A program made the position numbers and the translations under genes. Of a stretch of DNA of 64,000 nucleotides, positions 45,311-56,051 are shown piece after piece. The notes under the pieces are model-generated. The model was not told the DNA's origin. It did no database searches and was given only the letters and a program-made list of their open reading frames with translations. The number at the start of each line of letters is the position of its first letter. The first letter of the stretch is position 1. Origin of the DNA: Panax quinquefolius (taxonomy: Eukaryota; Streptophyta; Magnoliopsida; Apiales; Araliaceae); assembly GCA_020205615.1 (NCBI GenBank), contig JAINUW010000802.1:124001-188000 (forward strand), in the 5' to 3' direction.

Positions 45311-48300
45311 GTGACCTCCCAAAGAGCAAGGAATCCGAATGAGGTCATCACGGGTAAGCTTATCATAAACTCTAATGAAGTCTATACTTTATTTGATCTG
45401 GGTTCTACCCATTCTTTTATTTCTCCTACTTGCGCTCATCGATTAAATTTGACTCAGGAGAAATTAGACTTTGACTTATCTGTGGAAACTCCGTTGGGAG
45501 AAACCTTCATTACATCCATTGTTTATAAGTCTTGTTTGGTTCAAATCGGTACCCTCACATTACCGTCGATCTTATTTCATTAAAAATACTTGCATTTGAC
45601 GTGATTCTAAGGATTGATTGGTTAACTACTTATCATGCAAAATTGATTGTTTTCGTAAGGTTGTTAGCTTTCATATTCCTAATCAACCTATTATGCGAAT
45701 TCAAACGACCAAACCATTAAAATCAATCACGGTCATCTCAAGCCATAAAGCTATTCGTTTATTGAAAAGCGGATGTCAAGCTTTCTTAGCTCATATCTGA
45801 TTTAAATAAAATACGTCGGTTTTAAGCGATATTCCTATTGTTAATAAATTTCTCGACGTATTCCGAAGAACTTCTGGCCTACCCCAGGCGTGAAATTGAA
45901 TTTTGTATCGACCTTGAACCCGGTACAAAACCTATTTCCAAAGCCCCATATCGAATGGCTCTATTGAACTTCGGAGTTAAAGACCCAACTGCAGGAATTG
46001 TTAGACATTGGCTTTATTCGTCCTAGTACTTCTCCTTGGGGTGCTCTGTTCTATTCGTGAAGAAGAAAGATGGGAGTATGCGACTTTGTATTGATTATCG
46101 GGAGTTGAATCACGTCACCATCAAAAATAGGTATCCATTGCCACGTATTGATGACTGTTTGACCCGGTTGCAAGGAGCCAAATTCTTTTCAAAGATTGAT
46201 CTTCGTTAGGATATCACCAATTAAAGATTAGAACCATTCCGACATTCCAAAGGCGGCTTTCGAACTTCGATGCGGGCATTATGAATTCTAGTCATGTCCT
46301 TTGGATTGACTAATGCTCCTCTTGCCTTCATGGATATGATGAACCGAGTATTCAAGGAATATTTAGATCACTTTGTGGTCGTCTTTATTGATGACATCCT
46401 TATTTATTCCAAAATAGTGAAGATCATGAAAGCAACACTTGAGGCGACACTCCAAAAGCTTCGTGAATATAAGCTTTATGCCAAGTTGAAGAAATGCAAG
46501 TTCGGCTTGAAGAAGTAGCATTCCTTGGGCACGTGGTATCAAGTCATGGAATATCATTGACCCAAAGAAAGATTGAAGCTATTCAAAGTCGAGGAACAAC
46601 CTAAATCGATTAATAGAAGTACGTAGCTTTCTCGGTTTAATTGGTTATTATCGGAGATTCGTGGAAGGATTTTCTCGAATCGCTATTCCATCGACTTCGG
46701 TGACTCGGAAAGATACAAAGTTCGGTTGGAGCGAAGAATGTGAGAAGAGTTTTCAAGAACTCAAGAGGAGACTTATTTCGGCACTGTTCTAACAATACCA
46801 TACGGCTCGGAGGATTTGTCATCTATAGTGATGCTTGGGCAAAGGGTTGGGATGTGTTCTCATGCAACATGGAAAAGTAATAGCTTTATGCCTCGCGACA
46901 ACTCAAAGAATATGAGAGGAATTATCCTACTCATGATCTAGAGTTAGCATTTGTTATCTTTGCACTTAAAATTTGGAGGCATTACTTGTATGGGGAGAAA
47001 GTGGAGATCTTTACGGATCATAAAAGCCTCAAATATTTCTTCACTCAAAAGGAACTCAACATGCGACAACGACGTTGGCTTGAAGCTATTGAAAGATTAT
47101 GATCATACCATCCAATACCATCACGGAAAGTTTAAGCGTGGTAGGCGGCGCATTGAGTAAAAAATCATATGCAGAGTACGAGTGCGATATTGTCGTATGA
47201 AAGGCCCATTTTTGTGTGACTTGCAAAGGATGGAGATAGAATTAAAGACTCGAGGGGACGCATGTGATGATAGCGAGTATCTGAGTAGAACCGACTTTAA
47301 TTGATAAAGTTAAAAGTCGCTCAAGCTACTGACACTGGAGGCGATGCATATGAGGAAGAAAGTGCAAGAAGGTGCTATCTTAGGAAGCAAGAATCGATGA
47401 AGAAGGAATACTTGAGTCAACTCCGGACTTTGTATTCTAACGACCACGATTTAAAGTATAATATCATGATGGAGGCACACAACACACCATTTGCAATCCA
47501 TCACAGGAGTACCAAAATGTATCATGATATTCGTCATACATTTTGGTGGAAGCAATATGAAGAGAGAGAGATATTTGTTTATCTCAAGGTGTCTAACTTG
47601 TCAGCGAGTTAAAGCGGAGCATCAAGTACCAAAAGGTCCATTGCAACCACTTGAAATTCCAGAATGGAAGTGGGAGCACATTACCATGGATTTCGTTCTG
47701 GGTCTTCCTAAGGTTTCTCAAGGCATTGATGCGATTTGGGTCATTGTTGATAGGTTGACCAAGTCCGCTCATTTTTCTTACCGATACGAGAAACTTATAC
47801 ACTTGAACGTCTTGCTCGTATGTACATAAACGAGATTGTAAGACTGCATGGTATGCCGGTATCCATAGTTTCTGATCGAGACCCAAGATTCACTTCACGA
47901 TTTTGGGTTAGTTTGCAAAAAGCTATGGGCACAGATTTACGATTTAGCTTGGCATATCATCCTCAGACGGACGGACAATCGGAGAGGACTATTCAAACTC
48001 TTGAAGATCTATTAAGACTCTGTGTCCTTGATTTCAAGGGAGTTGGGACAAGTTCTTACCATTGGTGGAGTTTTCCTACAACAACAGTTATCAAGCAAGT
48101 ATTGGCATGGCTCCATTCGAAGCGTTGTATGGAAGAAAGTGTCGTTCTCCGGTATGCTGGGATGAGGTGGGTGAAGCAACGTTGTTGGGACCGGAGTTGG
48201 TACGTATGACTACGGAAAAGATTCAAACGATAAAACAACGTATAAAAACCTCACAAAATCGATAAAAGAGTTATCTTGATCTTCATCGAAAGGACGTGGA

Positions 48301-48740
48301 ATTCGATATAGGAGATCATGTGTTGTTAAGAGTTGCTCCATGGAAAGGAGTTACAAGATTTGGAAAAGAGGAAAACTTAACCCTCGATTCATCGGTCCAT
48401 TTTAATCCTCGATCGAGTAGTAAGCTGTGGCCTATAGACTCGCTTTACTGCCAAATATGTCTCGTGTTCATAACGTTTTTCACATATCTATGTTACGTAA
48501 ATATGTGAAAGACCGAACCATATTATTGAGTTAGAACCAGGACGAAATAGCGAAAGATTTGGCGTATGAAGAGGTTCTGTTCAAATTTTGGATAAGAAGG
48601 AACATATTCTACGCTCAAGGTTATACCTCAAGTCAAAGTTTTGTGGAGGAACCACGATGTTGAGGAAATGACTTGGGAGTTAGAATCGAAATGAAATCAA
48701 GGTATCCTTACCTCTTGACATACCAGTCGTACGTACCCTA
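45311..48740 (+). pseudogene. pol: Element G pol (PR-RT-RNase H-IN-chromodomain), heavily frameshifted
   Basis: Protease [12 protein letters not shown] (the D-T-G triplet reads DLG) at 45388-45425; DVILRIDWL near 45598; RT with IDYRELN (46090), MSFGLTNAP (46297) and [10 protein letters not shown] (46382-46410); RNase [16 protein letters not shown] (46935-46975); integrase MDFVLGLP (47688), SDRDPRF (47873), [14 protein letters not shown] (47957-47998); module GDHVLLRVAPWKGV (48310-48350); chromodomain-like VLWRNHDVEEMTWELE (about 48638-48690). Order and spacing are complete, but indels break nearly every domain. Confidence 0.85.
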
Positions 48741-48761
48741 ATTTCGAGGGCGAAATTTCAT

Positions 48762-48774
48762 AAGAAGGGGAGGT
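48762..48774 (+). other. Polypurine tract of element G
   Basis: AAGAAGGGGAGGT directly before the 3' LTR. Confidence 0.85.
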
Positions 48775-51353
48775 TGTAAGACCCCAGCTTTTATAAATAA
48801 AGATGAATTTTTCTATAAATATTATTTTTGAATATTATGGAATAAATTTGATATAATGTTATAGTTGTGGGTAATATTTATAAATTTTGCAAAGTATGCA
48901 AGTTGTTATAAAATATTCGTTTGGTCAGAGAATATTCTTTTTGTTAGGGAATATTCGTACAATGGCTCAATCATTGGTGGACCCCACAACAGAATTATTG
49001 TCGGATTGAGAAAACGACAAAAATATTTTATAAAAATAACGGCGGAGGTGTTACCGTTAAAACTATTGAACTACCCGGTGGTAAAAATACGCGTAGTTGC
49101 ATAGTAGCACACGGTATTGATTATTGATGCTTACGTGAGAAGTCACTCAGCTATGCTCAATTATTGCTACAGTAATTGCTGCATCATATCTCTTATATTA
49201 TTGATTCAATTATTGTCACAGTATCATCTGTATAATATGTTATAGTATTAAATCAATAATTGAGACGACAAGTTATAAATGATTAATAATTGTTGAAAGA
49301 TTAAATATGTGTTGATGAAAAAAAAATGATTTGTGGTAAGTTTGATTATTTTATGGGGGGCTCATATGTCATCATCTAAGAGTCTCTTCGTCAATAGTAT
49401 TTACCTTCGTCAATAGTAATTACCTTCGTCAATAGTAATTACCCTTGTGAATAGTATTTACCTTCATCAATAGTAATTACCTTCGTTAATAGTAATTACC
49501 CTTGTGAATAGTATTTACCTTCGTCGATAGTATTTACCTTCGTTAATAGTAATTACCTTTACCAGACGTCGAACCACTTGTCGTTTCACATTACAAAGTC
49601 GAACCACTTGTCGTTTCACATTACTGAGCGCCAAACCGATCGCCAAGCCACTTGCCTTTTCACCTGCGGCGGTGCTAAGCTAGAAATCTTCTATAAATAG
49701 AGGCCTAGGGCTTCATTATTTTTTCACGAATTCATTCAAGCTATAGAGAGAGAAAGTATAGAGAGAATAAGAGAGAAAGAAGAAGAGTATTTTGTTACTA
49801 CATTCTTTGCGAAGATTCAATCTCCTACCAAATGTAAGGGTGTTATTCTTTCTTATTCATGAAGAGAAGCATTGTTATTCCATTGCTTATTATTACATTG
49901 GAATAACTTTGTATAAGTGGTTTACCCTATACTTGGTGACATTCTTCTATTATTACTGTTGGAACATCACATGCGTGTGTTTTTTACGGACCGGGATTCA
50001 TCTTTTTATTATTATTCCGTTGGAACATCACATGCTGTGTGTTTTACAGGACTGCAATACCGTCTTTATTATTCATTGGAACATCACATCGTGTGTTTTA
50101 CAGGACACGGTTAAAATCTTTATTATACGTTGGAATATCCTATATCGTGTGTTTTACAGGATCCGGTTCCATCTTTATTATTCATTGGAACATCCTGTCG
50201 GTGTGAATTTCACCGACTGGTTCCGTTATTTATTATTACATTGGAATAACTTTTATGCATGCGGTCTATCGTATGCATGGTGATTTCTTTTGTTATTCCA
50301 TTTTTTATTATACCCGGTTGGTTAAAACTTTGACTTCTATACTCCATGAAATTAGTAGAATATCCTTGATATTTGCGTTTTCATCCGAGATCTTTTCATG
50401 GAAATATTCTTCCGATCATTCTTGAATTTTACTCTACAAAACAAAGATCATGTTGACAATTTGGACGTTAATAATTCACGGATAAAATAATTCTTGAACT
50501 TGTTTTATTGAATTCTTATATCATTGTCATCATCCTCATGTTTATATTTTTTGAAAGTCATACGTATTCAGAGTGCATAGATGGACTTGGTATGATTATG
50601 ACCGGAGACTATTGATTGTAATCATGACCGTAATGTTACAAATGATGTGATAAAAATCCTCGATTGGTAGTAGTGCATTGATGGATGAGTTGTTGGCATG
50701 ATCATGACCATTATTTGAATACACAAATATTCTTGGCCCGTAGTGCATGAATAATTGTGGTCGTGATACTAAAGAATATCTTGGTCAGAAGTGTGGGGTG
50801 ATTCGATGATGTGAAATATTTATTAAAGTCGAGTCTCAACTATAAACGATGATGAAAAACCTTTTAAAACCTAAAAGATAGTAGACTTTATTTTCTACTT
50901 GACTCTTTTAATGGATTCGTATTATTCTGCGCAGATTAAACCTGGTTGTCTATTGTATTTTATCGGTTTAACATTATTGAAGACTATTGATAATTTATTA
51001 CGCATTATCTTAGTCATAATATTTCTTCTTGGGCTAGTTGAGCTCACCCTTTCTTTCACTTTGTTCTTCTTGAAATGATAATATATAAATTTGGGACGAG
51101 TCTGGGGAAGCAGTGATGGTCCGAAGATAGCATTAGTAGTCCTCACTATTACGTAAAATAGTGTGATAATAAGCTGTAATGAGGACTTTTTGTTTGAGTT
51201 TGTATAATATCTAGTAGGCGATATTTGTATTTAAACTCACAGTTTATGTCGTATTGTACACGACAGTTATGTTAATAAGTTGTATTTAAATTCTGTACCA
51301 TGTAAGTGTCGACCCAAGATGGGTGATGTATACCTAATTTTGGGGGCGTCACA
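48775..51353 (+). repeat. 3' LTR of element G
   Basis: 2,579 bp, TGTAAGACCCC to GGCGTCACA, collinear with 41333-43941. TATAAATAG at 49692-49700; hairpin ATGCATGCG/CGTATGCAT at 50255-50278. Differences from the 5' LTR concentrate at CAG and CTG positions. Confidence 0.92.
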
Positions 51354-51358
51354 ACAAT

Positions 51359-52039
51359 GCCGAAGTTATCAACATCTACGTATCCCTAGCGGGGGTCACA
51401 ACGCCCATCCTTCAAATTTCTGTATATCCCCAGCGAGGGTTACTACGCAATGTAACCATTGATACACACATCAATGAAGGTCAAGTAGCCTTGATGTCAT
51501 ATTAGCCGATGGCAAGTAAACCCATCGAAGCAACCTTCCCCGGCGGGGGTAACAACGCAATGCTACCATTGACACATACATCAATGATGGTTAACCAGCC
51601 TTGACAATGCACCCAGCAGGGATTTATCCGGTGATACACACATCAACGAAGATCAGGCAACCCTGATAATAATAAACTATTAGCGAATCTCAACGTGAAT
51701 GAGGGAATATGTTATACACATCCTCAAATAGACAAAGCTTTATCCCCACAGATCTCTTACACACAAGAGGTACCTCTATGGAATATAAGCCAGTGTCTAG
51801 GATTTAAGACTTTGGTGATAGCCCCAACGTCAACATCCTTGGAGACTTAGATCGCATGTCCAAGCCATCACTGACTGTCATCCCAACAGGATTACCTGAC
51901 AATCATTCATGCATTCTACATGCATTTGCATCATGTTGTTGCATATAACATCATATTTATCTTGTTTTCATTTCAAGTGTCTAGTATTCTTTATCATATC
52001 TATGCCTTGCATTGCATGAATATGATAAATAAGGGCATC
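51359..52039 (+). repeat. D 3' untranslated region: train of small perfect hairpins
   Basis: No gene. Stems: CAATG/CATTG, loop TAAC (51448-51461); CATTGAT/ATCAATG, loop ACACAC (51457-51476); TCAAG/CTTGA, loop TAGC (51481-51494); CGATGG/CCATCG (51507-51527); CAATG/CATTG, loop CTAC (51558-51571); CATTGA/TCAATG (51567-51586); ATCAGG/CCTGAT, loop CAAC (51652-51667); TTGG/CCAA, loop TGATAGCC (51812-51827). The last has the same loop as a module in the LTR array. Neighbouring stems overlap, so alternative folds are possible. Confidence 0.75.
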
Positions 52040-52096
52040 TGTAAACACTCAAAATTTTCTGCACTCCTATTACTAACATTACAGGAGGGTAGATTC

Positions 52097-52740
52097 GTCT
52101 TTTGGAGATAACCCTGAAAGACAGCTTACATCCATTCCGGATACTACCGGAAGTTCAACTCCAACCCGGAACACAAATCGGGAACATCATATCAGACTCG
52201 GAACACACACCGGGAATATCATTTCTAATCTCGGAGATAACCCCGAGATAAGCAGATCAAAAGACCGGTAACAACAACAGAGAGGACAGTTCTATCTCGG
52301 CGATAACATCGCGATGTTCAGATCCAGTCCCAGAGACAACACTGGGAGTAGCAACCCCATCCTTGGTGATAGCCCCAAGAGATGCCATTACAGTTCCGGC
52401 GATAACCCCGGAAATGCTTGTTTCAAACATATGCAATCAGCTTCAACCACAGACATCCTATCGAGGCAACCACACCTCAGACCTTGAGATAATAACGGGC
52501 AGATAGGAACATCCAGAGATGACAGTGAGACATACAAACAAGCAGTAGTCCAATCTCAGATATAACCCTGAGAACCGTCTGCTTTCTGCTTAAACCGATG
52601 ATAACCCTGGTGAGGAGTTAACACGTCATCTTACTGTCTCAACAAGATGATATCACATTATACCAACAAGTAGTCCAATCTCAACTGTAACCTTGAGCAA
52701 CGTCTACTTTCAACACAAATCGGCGATAACCCCGGCGAGG
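52097..52740 (+). repeat. Constant-loop hairpin array in right D LTR (~33-bp period)
   Basis: Stem / 8-nt loop / stem, best modules: 52097-52122 (9 bp with two G-U pairs, loop AGATAACC); 52164-52181 (CCCGG/TCGGG, loop AACACAAA); 52197-52214 (CTCGG/CCGGG, loop AACACACA); 52228-52249 (ATCTCGG/CCGAGAT, AGATAACC); 52328-52347 (TCCCAG/CTGGGA, AGACAACA); 52362-52379 (CTTGG/CCAAG, TGATAGCC); 52394-52413 (TTCCGG/CCGGAA, CGATAACC); 52554-52573 (TCTCAG/CTGAGA, ATATAACC); 52680-52697 (CTCAA/TTGAG, CTGTAACC); 52721-52734 (CGG/CCG, CGATAACC). Others are decayed. 52135-52152 has a 6-nt loop. It lies upstream of the TATA-like box. Confidence 0.8.
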
Positions 52741-53497
52741 AGTCAAACGTCATCTTGTTCCTTCGACAATGGCACGACATATAAACACTTCATACATACA
52801 TACATCCAACAACGTCCCATAAGAGCCGAGGATTGAAAATCCCAAGTGACTATTACATGTGACAGTACTTTGGATAGAATTTGAAACTTGAAGACCATGG
52901 GCATAGACCCCTCTTACTGACTTCGTACAACCTCTAATCCATGTCATTGCGTAACTCTCAACACAAGCAGTCCAAAGAAGGTCAGATATACCTCATTTAG
53001 ATGATCAGATTAAAGTTCTGCAAGTTCGAGTGGACATTAGAGTGCATGAGTGCACGTACTACGAGACGACGGGACCCGCGAGGCTCGGATGCATCACGAC
53101 CAGCCGTAGGTACAAGCTGCGGCTATCGCAGTGTACTGCTGGCCATCCGCTCTATATATATACAAGCCTTGGGGTGACCATTTGAGAGAAGAAGAGGGAG
53201 GGAAAAAGGCGAGGAAGCCCCATGTTATTTTACTCGCATACACATCTTTGTGTGTTTCCTCACTTCTAAAACTTTGGTTAGCTCACATATAGCTATCTTT
53301 TATCCTATTTGAGCCGAGTGTTTATCCATTTAAAGTCATAGAAGTCTACTTTGGCGTTTCACCGCAAGCCTTCTTATATTCTATAAAGTCTTCTTTCTCA
53401 TATTAGACACACCTTTGTTGTACACGTTGAGAGTCGTGTGAGTGTGTTTGCAGGACTTGATCCATGGTTTTCATTTACATGCTCGTATATATATACT

Positions 53498-53533
<36 letters not shown>

Positions 53534-53541
53534 ACTATTGT

Positions 53542-53653
53542 CAGACATATCTAATGAGCCTGGATTTACATCAAGTGCGTTTAATAGCTTTTATATATAT
53601 ACATATATATAATTGCTGTCGGACATATCCGATGAAACTGGATTCACATCCAG
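53542..53653 (+). repeat. Second hairpin array in right D LTR
   Basis: Equivalent of 7097-7330. TCGGA/TCCGA with loop CATA (53619-53632) and CTGGAT/ATCCAG with loop TCAC (53638-53653); the previous unit (53541-53577) is decayed in both hairpins. (TA)n tracts lie between and after the units. Confidence 0.68.
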
Positions 53654-53664
53654 TACATTTACTG

Positions 53665-53705
<41 letters not shown>

Positions 53706-54725
53706 GTACATATACATATATATATATATATATATTTCTGTCAGGCCTGGAGTTCACTTTGTGGCCTTTTACAACTTTATTTACATTTCGTCCTGCTTGG
53801 AGTTTACTTCGTGGTAGTTGATCGCTTATACAGCTTTATTTACATTTTGTCCCGCCCGGAGTTTACTTCGTGGTGGTTGATCATGTTTATATATATATAT
53901 TTTACTTTTTTATATATATAATCGCCATCGCTTTCCATACAAATTGCAGTATCATGTGAGCCTAGAAATCATGTGATCACAGGTTCAGTTTACTGAATCT
54001 AGATTCGGTTCCCATGATGGACATTTTTCAGCTGTAAATAGCCTGTATATTATTTTACAGTGTCTGATTTTCGTTGGATGGCTGTCATGCCCATGAGGAG
54101 CTCGGTACTGCTATATATTATTTTCTCGAGAATGATTCGCATCTCGAAAATAAAAGCAAACAAGTCGAACATTTAATAATAAAATGGAAGTATAAAAAGG
54201 TCTCAATTCCTATTGAGCATAGGGTTTGAAAAACCTCTTTTACAAAATGTTATTGCTATATCTTGGTTAAAACTGAATTTTTCTATAAAATTCATACCTT
54301 GTGTATATAGGTGCGAACGAGGTCTCGCACTACTTTTAAATAACTGCACATTGATCCACACACACACAAACACACAAATTCATATAACAATTTCTTTGAA
54401 AAGTGGTGGTCACCGTGGTAACACGGATGTCGGGGGTGCCTAACGCCTTCCCTCTGCATAATCAAGCCCCCAGACCCAAAATGAATCTCGGTTTCACAGA
54501 CCCATCTAACAGTGTCAAAACACTGGGTCAATGTGCAAACCTTTTCGGTTACGTTGGTGCAACTAGTAAAATACACCAACTGGTGACTCTTAAAGTCAAA
54601 TCGTCGACATTATACATGTCAGAACTTTTTCACTTATTTTTTCAAACAAATCTCACATTAACATGAGAACACCAAAGAACAAGTAACGAAAAGGAACACT
54701 AAAAAATCCTGACGTTGACAACCCA

Positions 54726-56051
54726 TTTCCAAAGCCTCATATCGAATGGCTCCTATTGAACTTCAAGAGTTAAAAACCCAATTACAGGAATTGTTAAACA
54801 TCGGTTTCATTCGTCCTAGTACGTCTCCTTGGGGTGCTCCTATTCTATTGTGAAGAAGAAAGATGGAAGTATGCAACTTTGTATTGATTATCAGGAGTTA
54901 AATCATGTCACCATGAAAAATAGGTACCCATTGCCACGCATTGATGACCTGTTTGACCAGTTGCAAGGCGCCAAATTCTTTTCAAAGATCGATCTTCATT
55001 CTGAATATCATCAGTTAAAGATTAACGATGACATCCCAAATACTTCTTTCAGAACTCGGTACGGGCATTACGAATTCCTAGTCATGTCTTTTGGATTGGC
55101 TAATGCTCCTGTTGCCTTCATGGATATGATGAACCGAGTATTCAAGGAATATTTGGATCACTTTGTGGTCGTCTTTATTGATGACATCCTTTTTTACTCC
55201 AAAAGTCGTGAAGATCATGAGCAACACTTGAGGCTGATACTCCAAAAGCTTCGTGAGAACAAGTTATATGCCAAGTTGAAGAAATACGAGTTCTGGCTTG
55301 AGGAAGTAGCATTCCTTGGGCATGTAATATCAAATCATGGAATATCTGTTGACCCGGCAAAGATTGAAGAAATTCAAAGCTGGGAGCAACCTAAGTCAGT
55401 GACCAAAGTACGTAGCTTTCTCGGCTTAGCTGGTTATTATCGAAGATTCGTAGAAGGGTTTTCTCGATTCGCTACTCCATTAACTCAGGTGACTCGAAAA
55501 GATACGAAATTCGGTTGGAGCGAGAATTGTGAGAAGAGTTTTCAAGAACTCAAGAGGAGACTCATTTCAAAGACTGCTCGACAATACCATACGGTTGGAG
55601 GGATTTTTCATCTTCAGTGATGCTTCAGGCAAAGGTTTAGGATGTGTTCTCATGCAACATGGGAAAGTTATAGCCTATGCCTCATGACAACTCAAAGAAT
55701 ATGAGAGGAATTATTCTACTCATGATCTAGAGTTGGTAAATGGCCATTTATGCGCTTAAGATTTGCGAGGCATTACGTATGGAGAGAAGGTGGAGATCTA
55801 TACGGATCATAAAAGCCTTAAATATTTCTTCCTCAAAGGAACTCAACATGCAACGATGATGGATGGCTTGTATGTTGAAAGATTACGATCATACCATCCT
55901 AGAAAAGTTTAACGTAGTAGTTGGCGCATTGAGTAGAAGATCATATTGGTACGAGTGCGATATTGTCAACGCAAAGGCCCATTTTGTATGACTTGCAAAG
56001 GATGGAGATAGAGTTAAAGACTCTGGGACCTATGTGATGATGGCGAATATC
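54726..56051 (+). pseudogene. pol: Element B reverse transcriptase and RNase H, continuation
   Basis: It resumes at [16 protein letters not shown]. One base is missing near 54848 (ILL-stop in place of ILFVKKK). The frame 54829-55620 (263 aa) then gives [90 protein letters not shown]. After a slip near 55600, RNase H is read in fragments to ALSRRS (about 55930). The sequence is cut by the LTR of C at 56052, inside the spacer before integrase. Confidence 0.88.

Larger units (their letters stand above)
41333..51353 (+). mobile_element. Element G: Tekay-like Ty3/gypsy element in D's 3' region
   Basis: 10.0 kb with LTRs 41333-43941 and 48775-51353, PBS, gag-pol in the order expected and PPT at 48762. 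TSD acaat is perfect. Internal frames are much more broken than the LTR similarity would suggest; see the finding on CAG/CTG sites. Confidence 0.92.
5605..54720 (+). mobile_element. Element D: Tat/Ogre-like Ty3/gypsy retrotransposon (about 20.5 kb native)
   Basis: It has LTRs starting TGTAGACC/TGTAAACA and ending GTCGACA/GTTGACA, a PBS at 27077, gag-pol on the plus strand (27753-35049) and a long 3' region with tandem repeats and two antisense genes. Subtracting E (with one TSD) and G (with one TSD) from 49,116 bp leaves about 20.5 kb, the size class of Ogre elements. Two RNase H domains in pol place it in the Tat lineage. The LTRs differ at many sites (several differences in the first 60 bp), so the insertion is old. 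Confidence 0.9.
52040..54720 (+). repeat. Right LTR of element D
   Basis: 2,681 bp, TGTAAACACTC to GACGTTGACA, uninterrupted. TATATATATA at 53153-53162. The stretch 53740-53890 shows repeats of GGAGTTTACTTCGTGG. Followed by TSD accca. Confidence 0.92.
1015..56051 (+). mobile_element. Element B: Tekay-like Ty3/gypsy element, split by element D and cut by element C
   Basis: It comprises the 5' LTR (1015-3614), PBS, gag and protease (3760-5604), then, after removal of the 49-kb element D, reverse transcriptase and RNase H (54726-56051). The reading of pol resumes exactly across the D insertion: accca ends at 5604 and is repeated at 54721-54725. On the right B is broken by the LTR of element C at 56052, so its integrase and 3' LTR are outside the window. 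Family assignment rests on gag and RT similarity to elements F, G and C here, which show a C-terminal chromodomain-like segment. Confidence 0.9.

Noticed and set aside
52097..52740. Regular ~33-bp spacing resembles a CRISPR array
   Set aside because: Repeats are not identical, spacers are not unique inserts, the sequence is part of a plant LTR present at both ends of element D, and no cas genes are present.
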